A stretch of 64,000 nt of DNA, from NCBI GenBank assembly GCA_029224185.1, contig JANZKI010000033.1, positions 1-64,000 on the forward strand, given 5' to 3'. Shown here piece after piece: positions 50,301 through 63,500 of this stretch (the first letter of the stretch is position 1; every line of letters starts with the position of its first letter). The notes under the pieces are model-generated. The model saw nothing but the letters and a program-made list of their open reading frames with translations, did not search any database and had not been told where the DNA came from. Both the position numbers and the translations under genes were made by a program. This stretch comes from Karalla daura (lineage: Eukaryota; Chordata; Actinopteri; Chaetodontiformes; Leiognathidae).

Positions 50301-53300
50301 GTTGCTGCACTGCGTATGGGCCAATGGTGCACGAATCAACAAACTTTTTTGTTTGTTTTTGTTTGTCAACAAACTTTTTCAAAGCGCTTGTCCCCGCAGT
50401 CTCCTATGCAGGGGGCTGTAAACGGGCTCAACTAAGCGTTCTAAACACTTTTCAGGCCTGTTGCTGCACTGCGTATGGGCCAATGGTGCACGTATCAACA
50501 AACTTTTTCAAAGCGCTTTTCCCCGCAGTCCAACCGCAGACCAATGCTGAGTTGACCAACGCTGAGTTGGTCTGTAAACTGGCTCAACAGGCTCAACTAA
50601 GCGATAAAAACACTTTTCAGGCCTGTCGCTGCACTGCGTATGGGCCAATGGTGCACATATCAACAAACTTTTTCAAAGCGCTTTTCCCCGCAGTCTCCTA
50701 TGCAGGGGGCTGTAAACGGGCTCAGCTAAGCGTTCTAAACACTTTTCAGGCCTGTTGCTGCACTGCGTATGGGCCAATGGTGCACGTATCAACAAACTTT
50801 TTCAAAGTGCTTATCCCCGCAGTCTCCTATGCAGCGGGCTGTAAACAGGCTCAACTAAGCGTTCTAAACACTTTTCAGGCCTGTTGCTGCACTGCGTATG
50901 GGCCAATGGTGCACGTATCAACAAACTTTTTCAAAGCGCTGTTCCCCGCAGTCTCCTATGCAGGGGGCTGTAAGCAGGCTCAATTAAGCGTTCTAAACAC
51001 TTTTCCGGCCTGTTGCTGCACTGCGTATGGGCCAGTGGTGCACGTATCAACAAACTTTTTCAAAGCCCTTTTCCCCGCAGTCCAACCGCAGACCAACGCT
51101 TAGTTGACCAACGCTTAGTTGTTCTGTAAACTGGCTCAACAGGCTCAACTAAGCGATAAAAACACTTTTCAGGCCTGTCGCAGCACTGCGTATGGGCCAA
51201 TGGTGCACGTATCAACAAACTTTTTCAAAGCGCTTTTCACCGCAGTCCAAACGCAGACCAATGCTGAGTTGACCAACGCTTAGTTGGTCTGTAAACTGGC
51301 TCAACAGGCTCAACTAAGCGATAAAAACACTTTTCAGGCCTGTCGCTGCACTGCGTATGGGCCAATGGTGCACATATCAACAAACTTTTTCAAAGCGCTT
51401 TTCCCCGCAGTCTCCTATGCAGGGGGCTGTAAACGGGCTCAGCTAAGCGTTCTAAACACTTTTCAGGCCTGTTGCTGCACTGCGTATGGGCCAATGGTGC
51501 ACGTATCAACAAACTTTTTCAAAGTGCTTTTCCCCGCAGTCTCCTATGCAGGGGGCTGTAAACAGGCTCAACTAAGCGTTCTAAACACTTTTCAGGCCTG
51601 TTGCTGCACTGCGTATGGGCCAATGGTGCACGAATCAACAAACTTTTTTGTTTGTTTTTGTTTGTCAACAAACTTTTTCAAAGCGCTTGTCCCCGCAGTC
51701 TCCTATGCAGGGGGCTGTAAACGGGCTCAACTAAGCGTTCTAAACACTTTTCAGGCCTGTTGCTGCACTGCGTATGGGCCAATGGTGCACATATCAACAA
51801 ACTTTTTCAACGCGCTTTTCCCCGCAGTCTCCAATGCAGGGGTCTGTAAACAGGCTCAACTAAGCGTTCTAAACACTTTTCTGGCCTGTTGCTGCACTGC
51901 GTATGGGCCAATGGTGCACGTATCAACAAACTGTTTCAAAGCGCTTTTCCCCGCAGTCCAACCGCAGACCAACGCTGAGTTGACCAACGCTTAGTTGGTC
52001 TGTAGACAGGCTCAACAGGCTCACCGAAGCGTTCTATACACTTTTCAGGCCTGTTACTACACTGCGTATGGGCCAATGGTGCACGTATCAACAAACTTTT
52101 TCAAAGCGCTTTTCCCCACAGTGTCCTATGCAGGGGGCTGTAAACAGGCTCAACTAAGCGTTCTATGCACTTTTCAGGCCTGTTGCTGCACTGCGTATGG
52201 TCCAATGGTGCACGTATCAACAAACTTTTTCAAAGCGCTGTTCCCCACAGTCTCCTATGCAGGGGGCTGTAAACGGTCTCAACTAAGCGTTCTATGCACT
52301 TTTCAGGCCTGTTGCTGTACTGCGTATGGGCCAGTGGTGCACGTATCAACAAACTTTTTCAAAGCGCTTTTCCCCGCAGTCCAACCGCAGACCAACGCTT
52401 AGTTGACCAACGCTTAGTTGGTCTGTAAACAGGCTCAAAAGGCTCAACGAAGCGTTCTATACACTTTTCAGGCCTGTTGCTACACTACGTATGGGCCAAT
52501 GGTGCACGTATCAACAAACTTTTTCAAAGCGCTTTTCCCCACTGTGTCCTATGCAGGGGGCTGTAAACAGGCTCAACTTAGCGTTCTAAACACTTTTTTA
52601 GGCCTGTTGCTCACTGAGTTTGGGCCAACGGTGTGGGCCAATGGTGTGGGCCAACAGTGTCCTATGCAGGGGGCTTTAAACAGGCTCAACTAAGCGTTCT
52701 AAACACTTTTCAGGCCTGTTGCTGCACTGCGTATGGGCCAATGGTGCACGTATTAACATACTTTTTCAAAGCGCTTTTCCCCGCAGTCTCCTATGCAGGG
52801 GGCTGTAAACAGGCTCAACTAAGCGTTCCAAACACTTTTCAGGCCTGTTGCTGCACTGCGTATGGGCCAATGGTTCAAGTATCAACAAACTTTTTCAAAG
52901 CGCTTGTCCCCGCAGAATCCCATGCAGGGGGCTGTAAACAGGCTCAACTAAGTGTTCTAAACACTTTTCAGGCCTGTTGCTGCACTGCGTATGGGCCATT
53001 GGTGCACGTATCAACAAATTTTTTCAAAGCGCTTTTCCCCGCAGTCTCCCATGCAGGGGGCTTTAAACAGGCTCAACTAAGCGTTCCAAACACTTTTCAG
53101 GCCTGTTGCTGCACTGCGTATGGGCCAATGGTGCACGTATCAACAAACTTTTTCAAAGCGCTGTTCCCCGCAGTCTCCCATGCAGGGGGCTGTAAACAGG
53201 CTCAACTACGCGTTCTAAACACTTTTCAGGCCTGTTGCTGCACTGCGTATGGGCCAATGGTGCATGTATCAACAAATTTTTTCAAAGCGCTATTCCCCGC

Positions 53301-56300
53301 AGTCTCCTATGCAGGGGGCTGTAAACTGGCTCAACTAAGCGTTCTAAACACTTTTCAGGCCTGTTGCTGCACTGCGTATGGGCCAATGGTGCACGTCTCA
53401 ACAAACTTTTTCAAAGCGCTTTTCCGCGCAGTCTCCGATGCAGGGGGCTGTAAGCAGGCTCAACAAAGCGTTCTAAACACTTTTCATGCCTTTTGCTGCA
53501 CTGCGTATGGGCCAATGGTGCACGTATCAACAAACTTTTTCAAAACGCTTGTCCCCGCAGAATCCCATGTAGGGGGCTGCAAACAGGCTCAACTAAGCGT
53601 TCGAAACACTTTTCAGGCCTGTTGCTGCACTGCGTATGGGCCAATGGTGCACGAATCAACAAACATTTTTGTTTGTTTTTGTTTATCAACAAAGTTTTTC
53701 AAAGCGCTTGTCCCCGCAGTCTCCTATGCAGGGGGCTGTAAACAGGCTCAACTAAGCGTCCTCAACACTTTTCAGGCCTGTTGCTGAACTGCGTGTGGGC
53801 CAATGGTGCACGTATCAACAAACTTTTTCAAAGCGCTTTTCCCCGCAGTCTCCCATGCAGGGGGCTGTAAACAGGCTCAACTAAGCGTCCTCAACACTTT
53901 TCAGGCCTGTTGCTGAACTGCGTGTGGGCCAATGGTGCACGTATCAACAAACTTTTTCAAAGCGCTTTTCCCCGCAGTCTCCCATGCAGGGGGCTGTAAA
54001 CAGGCTCAACTAAGCGTTCTTAACACTTTTCAGGCCTGTTGCTGCACTGCTTATGGGCCTATGGTGCACGTATCAACAAACTTTTTCAAAGCGCTTTTCC
54101 CCGCAGTCTCCCATGCAGGGGGCTGTAAGCAGGCTCAACTAAGCGTTCTAAACACTTTTCAGGCCTGTTGCTGCACTGCGTATGGGCAATGGTGCACGTA
54201 TCAACAAACTTTTTCAAAGCGCTTGTCCCCGCAGAATCCCATGCAGGGGGCTGTAAACAGGCTCAACTAAGCGTTCTAAACACTTTTCAGGCCTGTTGCT
54301 GCACTGCGTATGGACCAATGGTGCACGTCTCAACAAACTTTTTCAAAGCGCTTTTCCGCGCAGTCTCCGATGCAGGGGGCTGTAAACAGGCTCAACTATG
54401 CGTTCTAAACACTTTTCAGGCCTGTTGCTGCACTGCGTATGGGCCAATGGTGCACGAATCAACAAACTTTTTTGTTTGTTTTTGTTTGTCAACAAACTTT
54501 TTCAAAGCGCTTGTCCCCGCAGTCTCCGATGCAGGGGGCTGTAAACAGGCTCAACTAAGCGTTCTTAACACTTTTCAGGTCTGTTGCTGCACTGCGTATT
54601 GGCCAATGGTGCACTTATCAACAAACTTTTTCAAAGCGCTTTTCCCCGCAGTCTCCGATGCAGGGGGCTGTAAACAGGCTCAACTAAGCGTTCGAAACAC
54701 TTTTCAGGCCTGTTGCTGCACTGCGTATGGGCCAATGGTGCACGAATCAACAAACTTTTTTGTTTGTTTTTGTTTGTCAACAAACTTTTTCAAAGCGCTT
54801 GTCCCCGCAGTCTCCTATGTAGGGGGCTGTAAACAGGCTCAACTAAGCGTCCTAAACACTTTTCAGGCCTGTTGCTGCACTGCGTGTGGGCCAATGAAGC
54901 ACGTATCAACAAACTTTTTCAAAGCGCTTTTCCCCGCAGTCTCCCATGCAGGGGGCTGTAAACAGGCTCAACTAAGCATTCGAAACACTTTTCAGGCCTT
55001 TTGCTGCACTGCGTATGGGCCAATGGTGCACGTGTCAACAACCTTTTTCAAAGCGCTTTTCCCCGCAGTCTCCTATGCAGGGGGCTGTAAACAGGCTCAA
55101 CTAAGCGTTCCAAACACTTTCCAGGCCTGTTGCTGCACTGCGTATGGGCCAATGGTGCACGTCTCAACAAACTTTTTCAAAGCGCTTTTCCGCGCAGTCT
55201 CCGATGCAGGGGGCTGTAAGCAGGCTCAACAAAGCGTTCTAAACACTTTTCAGGCCTTTTGCTGCACTGCGTATGGGCCAATGGTGCACGTATCAACAAA
55301 CTTTTTCAAAGCGCTTGTCCCCGCAGAATCCCATGTAGGGGGCTGCAAGCAGGCTCAACTAAGCGTTCGAAACCCTTTTCAGGCTGCACTGCGTATGGGC
55401 CAATGGTGCACGAATCAACAAACTTTTTTGTTTGTTTTTGGTTGTCAACAAACTTTTTCAAAGCGCTTGTCCCCGCAGTCTCCTATGCAGGGGGCTGTAA
55501 ACAGGCTCAACTACGCGTCCTAAACACTTTTCCGGCCTGTTGCTGCACTGCGTGTGGGCCATTGGTGCACGTATCAACAAACATTTTGAAAGCGCTTTTC
55601 CGCGCAGTCTCCCATGCAGGGGGCTGTAAACAGGCTCAACTAAGCGTTCTAAACACTTTTCAGGCCTGTTGCTGCACTGCGTATGGGCCAATGGTGCACG
55701 TATCAACAAACTTTTTCAAAGCGCTTTTCCCCGCAGTGTCCCATGCAGGGGGCTGTAAGCAGGCTCAACAAAGCGTTCTAAACACTTTTCAGGCCTGTTG
55801 CTGCACTGCGTATGGGCCAATGGTGCACGTGTCAACAACTTTTTTCAAAGCGCTTTTCCCCGCAGTCTCCTATGCAGGGGGCTGTGAACAGGCTCAACTA
55901 AGCGTTCCAAACACTTTTCAGGCCTGTTGCTGCACTGCGTATGGGCCAATGGTTCAAGTATCAACAAACTTTTTCAAAGCGCTTGTCCCCGCAGAATCCC
56001 ATGCAGGGGGCTGTAAACAGGCTCAACTAAGTGTTCTAAACACTTTTCAGGCCTGTTGCTGCACTGCGTATGGGCCAATGGTGCACGTATCAACAAATTT
56101 TTTCAAAGCGCTTTTCCCCGCAGTCTCCCATGCAGGGGGCTTTAAACAGGCTCAACTAAGCGTTCCAAACACTTTTCAGGCCTGTTGCTGCACTGCGTAT
56201 GGGCCAATGGTGCATGTATCAACAAATTTTTTCAAAGCGCTATTCCCCGCAGTCTCCTATGCAGGGGGCTGTAAACAGGCTCAACTAAGCGTTCCAAACA

Positions 56301-59300
56301 CTTTTCAGGCCTGTTGCTGCACTGCGTATGGGCCAATGGTTCAAGTATCAACAAACTTTTTCAAAGCGCTTGTCCCCGCAGAATCCCATGCAGGGGGCTG
56401 TAAACAGGCTCAACTAAGTGTTCTAAACACTTTTCAGGCCTGTTGCTGCACTGCGTATGGGCCAATGGTGCACGTATCAACAAATTTTTTCAAAGCGCTT
56501 TTCCCCGCAGTCTCCCATGCAGGGGGCTTTAAACAGGCTCAACTAAGCGTTCCAAACACTTTTCAGGCCTGTTGCTGCACTGCGTATGGGCCAATGGTGC
56601 ACGTATCAACAAACTTTTTCAAAGCGCTGTTCCCCGCAGTCTCCCATGCAGGGGGCTGTAAGCAGGCTCAACTACGCGTTCTAAACACTTTTCAGGCCTG
56701 TTGCTGCACTGCGTATGGGCCAATGGTGCATGTATCAACAAATTTTTTCAATGCGCTATACCCCGCAGTCTCCTATGCAGGGGGCTGTAAACAGGCTCAA
56801 CTAAGCGTTCTAAACACTTTTCAGGCCTGTTGCTGCACTGCGTATGGGCCAATGGTGCACGAATCAACAAACTTTTTTGTTTGTTTTTGTTTGTCAACAA
56901 ACTTTTTCAAAGCGCTTGTCCCCGCAGTCTCCTATGCAGGGGGCTGTAAACAGGCTCAACTAAGCGTCCTAAACACTTTTCAGGCCTGTTGCTGCACTGC
57001 GTGTGGGCCAATGGTGCACGTATCAACAAACTTTTTCAAAGCGCTTTTACCCGCAGTCTCCCATGCAGGGAGCTTTAAACAGGCTCAACTAAGCGTTCGA
57101 AACACTTTTCAGGCCTGTTGCTGCACTGCGTATGGGCCAATGGCGCACGAATCAACAAACTTTTTTGTTTGTTTTTGTTTGTCAACAAACTTTTTCAAAG
57201 CGCTTGTCCCCGCAGTCTCCAATGCAGGGGTCTGTAAGGAGGCTCAACTAAGCGTCCTAAACACTTTTCAGGCCTGTTGCTGCACTGCGTGTGGGCCAAT
57301 GGTGCACGTATCAACAAACTTTTTCAAAGCGCTTTTCCCCGCAGTCTCCCATGCAGGGAGCTGTAAACAGGCTCATCTAAGCGTTCGAAACACTTTTCAG
57401 GCCTGTTGCTGCACTGCGTATGGGCCAATGGTGCACGTATTAACAAACTTTTTCAAAGCCTTTTTCCCCGCAGTCTCCTATGCAGGGGGCTGTAAGCAGG
57501 CTCAACTAAGCGTTCGAAACACTTTTCAGGCCTGTTGCTGCACTGCGTATGGGCCAATGGTGCACGTATCAACAAACTTTTTCAAAGCGCTTGTCCCCGC
57601 AGAATCCCATGTAGGGGGCTGCAAGCAGGCTCAACTAAGCGTTCGAAACCCTTTTCAGGCTGCACTGCGTATGGGCCAATGGTGCACGAATCAACAAACT
57701 TTTTTGTTTGTTTTTGGTTGTCAACAAACTTTTTCAAAGCGCTTGTCCCCGCAGTCTCCTATGCAGGGGGCTGTAAACAGGCTCAACTAAGCGTCCTAAA
57801 CACTTTTCAGGCCTGTTGCTGCACTGCGTGTGGGCCAATGGTGCACGTATCAACAAACTTTTTCAAAGCGCTTGTCCCCGCAGTCTCCAATGCAGGGGTC
57901 TGTAAAAAGGCTCAACTAAGCGTTCGAAACACTTTTCAGGCCTGTTGCTGCACTGCGTATGGGCCAATGGTGCACGAATCAACAACCTTTTTCAAAGCGC
58001 TTTTCCCCGCAGTCTCCTATGCAGGGGGCTGTAAACAGGCTCAACTAAGCGTTCCAAACACTTTTCAGGCCTGTTGCTGCACTGCGTATGGGCCAATGGT
58101 GCACGTCTCAACAAACTTTTTCAAAGCGCTTTTCCGCGCAGTCTCCGATGCAGGGGGCTGTAAGCAGGCTCAACAAAGCGTTCGAAACCCTTTTCAGGCT
58201 GCACTGCGTATGGGCCAATGGTGCACGAATCAACAAACTTTTTTGTTTGTTTTTGGTTGTCAACAAACTTTTTCAAAGCGCTTGTCCCCGCAGTCTCCTA
58301 TGCAGGGGGCTGTAAACAGGCTCAACTAAGCGTCCTAAACACTTTTCAGGCCTGTTGCTGCACTGCGTGTGGGCCAATGGTGCACGTATCAACAAACTTT
58401 TTCAAAGCGCTTGTCCCCGCAGTCTCCAATGCAGGGGTCTGTAAAAAGGCTCAACTAAGCGTTCGAAACACTTTTCAGGCCTGTTGCTGCACTGCGTATG
58501 GGCCAATGGTGCACGTGTCAACAACCTTTTTCAAAGCGCTTTTCCCCGCAGTCTCCTATGCAGGGGGCTGTAAACAGGCTCAACTAAGCGTTCCAAACAC
58601 TTTTCAGGCCTGTTGCTGCACTGCGTATGGGCCAATGGTGCACGTCTCAACAAACTTTTTCAAAGCGCTTTTCCGCGCAGTCTCCGATGCAGGGGGCTGT
58701 AAGCAGGCTCAACTAAGCGTTCTAAACACTTTTCAGGCCTGTTGCTGCACTGCGTATGGGCCAATGGTGCACGAATCAACAAACTTTTTTGTTTGTTTTT
58801 GTTTGTCAACAAACTTTTTCAAAGCGCTTGTCCCCGCAGTCTCCTATGCAGGGGGCTTTAAACAGGCTCAACAAAGCGTTCTAAACACTTTTCAGGCCTG
58901 TTGCTGCACTGCGTATGGGCCAATGGTGCACGTATCAACAAACTTTTTCAAAGCGCTTGTCCCCGCAGAATCCCATGTAGGGGGCTGCAAGCAGGCTCAA
59001 CTAAGCGTTCGAAACCCTTTTTCAGGCTGCACTGCGTATGGGCCAATGGTGCACGAATCAACAAACTTTTTTGTTTGTTTTTGGTTGTCAACAAACTTTT
59101 TCAAAGCGCTTGTCCCCGCAGTCTCCTATGCAGGGGGCTGTAAACAGGCTCAACTAAGCGTCCTAAACACTTTTCAGGCCTGTTGCTGCACTGCATGTGG
59201 GCCAATAGTGCACGTATCAACAAACTTTTTCAAAGCGCTTTTCCCCGCAGTCTCCCATGCAGGGAGCTGTAAACAGGCTCAACTAAGCGTTCGAAACACT

Positions 59301-60540
59301 TTTCAGGCCTGTTGCTGCACTGCGTATGGGCCAATGGTGCACGTATCAACAAACTTTTTCAAAGTGCTGTTCCCCACAGTCTCCCATGCAGGGGGCTGTA
59401 AGCAGGCTCAACTAAGCGTTCTAAACACTTTTCAGGCCTTTGCTGCACTGCGTATGGGCCAATGGTGCACGAATCAACAAACTTTTTTGTTTGTTTTTGT
59501 TTGTCAACAAACTTTTTCAAAGCGCTTGTCCCCGCAGTCTCCTATGCAGGGGGCTGTCAACAGGCTCAACTAAACGTTCTAAACACTGTTCAGGCCTTTT
59601 GCTGCACTGCGTATGGGCCAATGGTGCACGTATCAACAAACTTTTTCAAAGCGCTTTTCCCCGCAAAATCCCATGTAGGGGGCTGAAAACAGGCTCAACA
59701 AAGCGTTCTAAACACTTTTCAGGCCTGTTGCTGCACTGCGTATGGGCCAATGGTGCACGTCTCAACAAACTTTTTCAAAGCGCTTTTCCGCGCAGTCTCC
59801 GATGCAGGGGGCTGTAAACTGGCTCAACTAAGCGTTCTAAACACTTTTCAGGCCTGTTTCTGCACTGCGTATGGGCCAATGGTGCATGTATCAACAAACT
59901 TTTTCAAAGCGCTTTTCCCCGCAGTCTCCTATGCAGGGGGCTGGAAACAGGCTCAACTAAGCGTTCTAAACACTTTTCAGGCCTGTTGCTGCACTGCGTA
60001 TGGGCCAATGGTGCACGTATCAACAAACTTTTTCAAAGCGCTTGTCCCCGCAGAATCCCATGTAGGGGGCTGCAAACAGGCTCAACTAAGCGTTCGAAAC
60101 ACTTTTCAGGCCTGTTGCTGCACTGCGTATGGGCCAATGGTGCACAAATCAACAAACTTTTTTGTTTGTTTTTGTTTGTGAACAAACTTTTTCAAAGCGC
60201 TTGTCCCCGCAGTCTCCGATGCAGGGGTCTGTAAACAGGCTCAACTAAGCGTTCTATACACTTTTCAGGCCTGTTGCTGCACTGCCTATGGGCCAATGGT
60301 GCACGTATCAACAAACTTTTTCAAAGCTCTTTTCCCCACAGTCTCCAATGCAGGGGTCTGTAAGGAGGCTCAACTAAGTGTTCTAAACACTTTTCAGGCC
60401 TGTTGCTGCACTGCGTATGGGCCAATGGTGCACGTATCAACAAACTTTTTCAAAGCGCTTGTCCCCGCAGTCTCCAATGCAGGGGTCTGTAAACAGGCTC
60501 AACTAAGCCTTCGAAACACTCTTCAGGCCTGTTGCTGCAC

Positions 60541-63500
60541 TGCGTATGGGCCAATGGCGCACGAATCAACAAACTTTTTTGTTTGTTTTTGTTTGTCAAC
60601 AAACTTTTTCAAAGCGCTTGTCCCCGCAGTCTCCTATGCAGGGGGCTGTAAACAGGCTCAACTAAGCGTCCTAAACACTTTTCAGGCCTGTTGCTGCACT
60701 GCGTGTGGGCCAATGGTGCACGTATCAACAAACTTTTTCAAAGCGCTTTTCCCCGCAGTCTCCCATGCAGGGAGCTGTAAACAGGCTCATCTAAGCGTTC
60801 GAAACACTTTTCAGGCCTGTTGCTGCACTGCGTATGGGCCAATGGTGCACGTATTAACAAACTTTTTCAAAGCCTTTTTCCCCGCAGTCTCCTATGCAGG
60901 GGGCTGTAAGCAGGCTCAACTAAGCGTTCTAAACACTTTTCAGGCCTGTTGCTGCACTGCGTATGGGCCAATGGTGCACGTATCAACAAACTTTTTCAAA
61001 GCCCTTTTCCCCGCAGTCTCCAATGCAGGGGTCTGTAAACGGGCTCAACTAAGCGTTCTAAACACTGTTCAGGCCTGTTGCTGCACTGCGTATGGGCCAA
61101 TGGTGCACGTATCAACAAACTTTTTCAAAGCGCTTGTCCCCGCAGAATCCCATGTAGGGGGCTGCAAACAGGCTCAACTAAGCGTACGAAACACTTTTCA
61201 GGCCTGTTGCTGCACTGCGTATGGGCCAAAGGTGCACAAATCAACAAACTTTTTTGTTTGTTTTTGTTTGTGAACAAACTTTTTCAAAGCGCTTGTCCCC
61301 GCAGTCTCCGATGCAGGGGGCTGTAAACAGGCTCAACTAAGCGTTCTAAACACTTTTCAGGCCTGTTGCTGCACTGCGTATGGGCCAATGGTGCACGTAT
61401 CAACAAACTTTTTCAAAGCGCTTTTCCCCGCAGTCTCCGATGCAGGGGGCTGTCAACAGGCTCAACTAAGCGTTCTAAACACTTTTCAGGCCTGTTGCTG
61501 CACTGCGTATGGGCCAATGGTGCACGTATCAACAAACTTTTTCAAAGCGCTGTTCCCCACAGTCTCCCATGCAGGGGGCTGTAAGGAGGCTCAACTAAGC
61601 GTTCTAAACACTTTTCAGGCCTGTTGCTGCACTGCGTATGGGCCAATGGTGCACGTATCAACAAACATTTTCAAAGCGCTTGTCCCCGCAGTCTCCAATG
61701 CAGGGGTCTGTAAACAGGCTCAACTAAGCGTTCGAAACACTTTTCAGGCCTGTTGCTGCACTGCGTATGGGCCAATGGTGCACGAATCAACAAACTTTTT
61801 TGTTTGTTTTTGTTTGTCAACAAACTTTTTCAAAGCGCTTGTCCCCGCAGTCTCCTATGCAGGGGGCTGTAAACAGGCTCAACTAAGCGTCCTAAACACT
61901 TTTCAGGCCTGTTGCTGCACTGCGTGTGGGCCAATGGTGCACGTATCAACAAACTTTTTCAAAGCGCTTTTACCCGCAGTCTCCCATGCAGGGAGCTTTA
62001 AACAGGCTCAACTAAGCGTTCGAAACACTTTTCAGGCCTGTTGCTGCACTGCGTATGGGCCAATGGCGCACGAATCAACAAACTTTTTTGTTTGTTTTTG
62101 TTTGTCAACAAACTTTTTCAAAGCGCTTGTCCCCGCAGTCTCCAATGCAGGGGTCTGTAAGGAGGCTCAACTAAGCGTCCTAAACACTTTTCAGGCCTGT
62201 TGCTGCACTGCGTGTGGGCCAATGGTGCACGTATCAACAAACTTTTTCAAAGCGCTTTTCCCCGCAGTCTCCCATGCAGGGAGCTGTAAACAGGCTCATC
62301 TAAGCGTTCGAAACACTTTTCAGGCCTGTTGCTGCACTGCGTATGGGCCAATGGTGCACGTATTAACAAACTTTTTCAAAGCCTTTTTCCCCGCAGTCTC
62401 CTATGCAGGGGGCTGTAAGCAGGCTCAACTAAGCGTTCGAAACACTTTTCAGGCCTGTTGCTGCACTGCGTATGGGCCAATGGTGCACGTATCAACAAAC
62501 TTTTTCAAAGCCCTTTTCCCCGCAGTCTCCAATGCAGGGGTCTGTAAACGGGCTCAACTAAGCGTTCTAAACACTGTTCAGGCCTGTTGCTGCACTGCGT
62601 ATGGGCCAATGGTGCACGTATCAACAAACTTTTTCAAAGCGCTTGTCCCCGCAGAATCCCATGTAGGGGGCTGCAAAAAGGCTCAACTAAGCGTACGAAA
62701 CACTTTTCAGGCCTGTTGCTGCACTGCGTATGGGCCAAAGGTGCACAAATCAACAAACTTTTTTGTTTGTTTTTGTTTGTGAACAAACTTTTTCAAAGCG
62801 CTTGTCCCCGCAGTCTCCGATGCAGGGGGCTGTAAACAGGCTCAACTAAGCGTTCTAAACACTTTTCAGGCCTGTTGCTGCACTGCGTATGGGCCAATGG
62901 TGCACGTATCAACAAACTTTTTCAAAGCGCTTTTCCCCGCAGTCTCCGATGCAGGGGGCTGTCAACAGGCTCAACTAAGCGTTCTAAACACTTTTCAGGC
63001 CTGTTGCTGCACTGCGTATGGGCCAATGGTGCACGTATCAACAAACTTTTTCAAAGCGCTGTTCCCCACAGTCTCCCATGCAGGGGGCTGTAAGGAGGCT
63101 CAACTAAGCGTTCTAAACACTTTTCAGGCCTGTTGCTGCACTGCGTATGGGCCAATGGTGCACGTATCAACAAACATTTTCAAAGCGCTTGTCCCCGCAG
63201 TCTCCAATGCAGGGGTCTGTAAACAGGCTCAACTAAGCGTTCGAAACACTTTTCAGGCCTGTTGCTGCACTGCGTATGGGCCAATGGTGCACGAATCAAC
63301 AAACTTTTTTGTTTGTTTTTGTTTGTCAACAAACTTTTTCAAAGCGCTTGTCCCCGCAGTCTCCTATGCAGGGGGCTGTAAACAGGCTCAACTAAGCGTC
63401 CTAAACACTTTTCAGGCCTGTTGCTGCACTGCGTGTGGGCCAATGGTGCACGTATCAACAAACTTTTTCAAAGCGCTTTTACCCGCAGTCTCCCATGCAG

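Larger units (their letters stand above)
46735..52160 (-). repeat. 2093-bp higher-order repeat, about 2.5 copies
   Basis: Positions 47131/49224, 47112/49205 and 48021/50114 share a shift of 2093 bp, which equals nine 129-bp, four 165-bp, one 159-bp and one 113-bp monomers. The second copy breaks at about 50.3 kb, where one 129-bp monomer is missing and the order jumps. The block from about 50.5 to 52.16 kb then matches 47.2-48.9 kb at a shift of 3263 bp, and 48021 onward also matches 51284 onward. The difference, 1170 bp, is a shift seen between 50114 and 51284. Copies look almost identical apart from these jumps. Confidence 0.82.
46690..52440 (-). repeat. Proximal right subfamily with 165-bp monomers
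   Basis: Twelve 165-bp monomers occur here and nowhere else in the window, near 47265, 47815, 47980, 48690, 49358, 49908, 50075, 50528, 51080, 51245, 51958 and 52378. The domain also has markers rare elsewhere, such as AAGCGATAAAAACAC and CCTGTCGCTGC. It is the part of the right array nearest to the telomeric island. No equivalent domain lies next to the island on the left. Confidence 0.88.
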
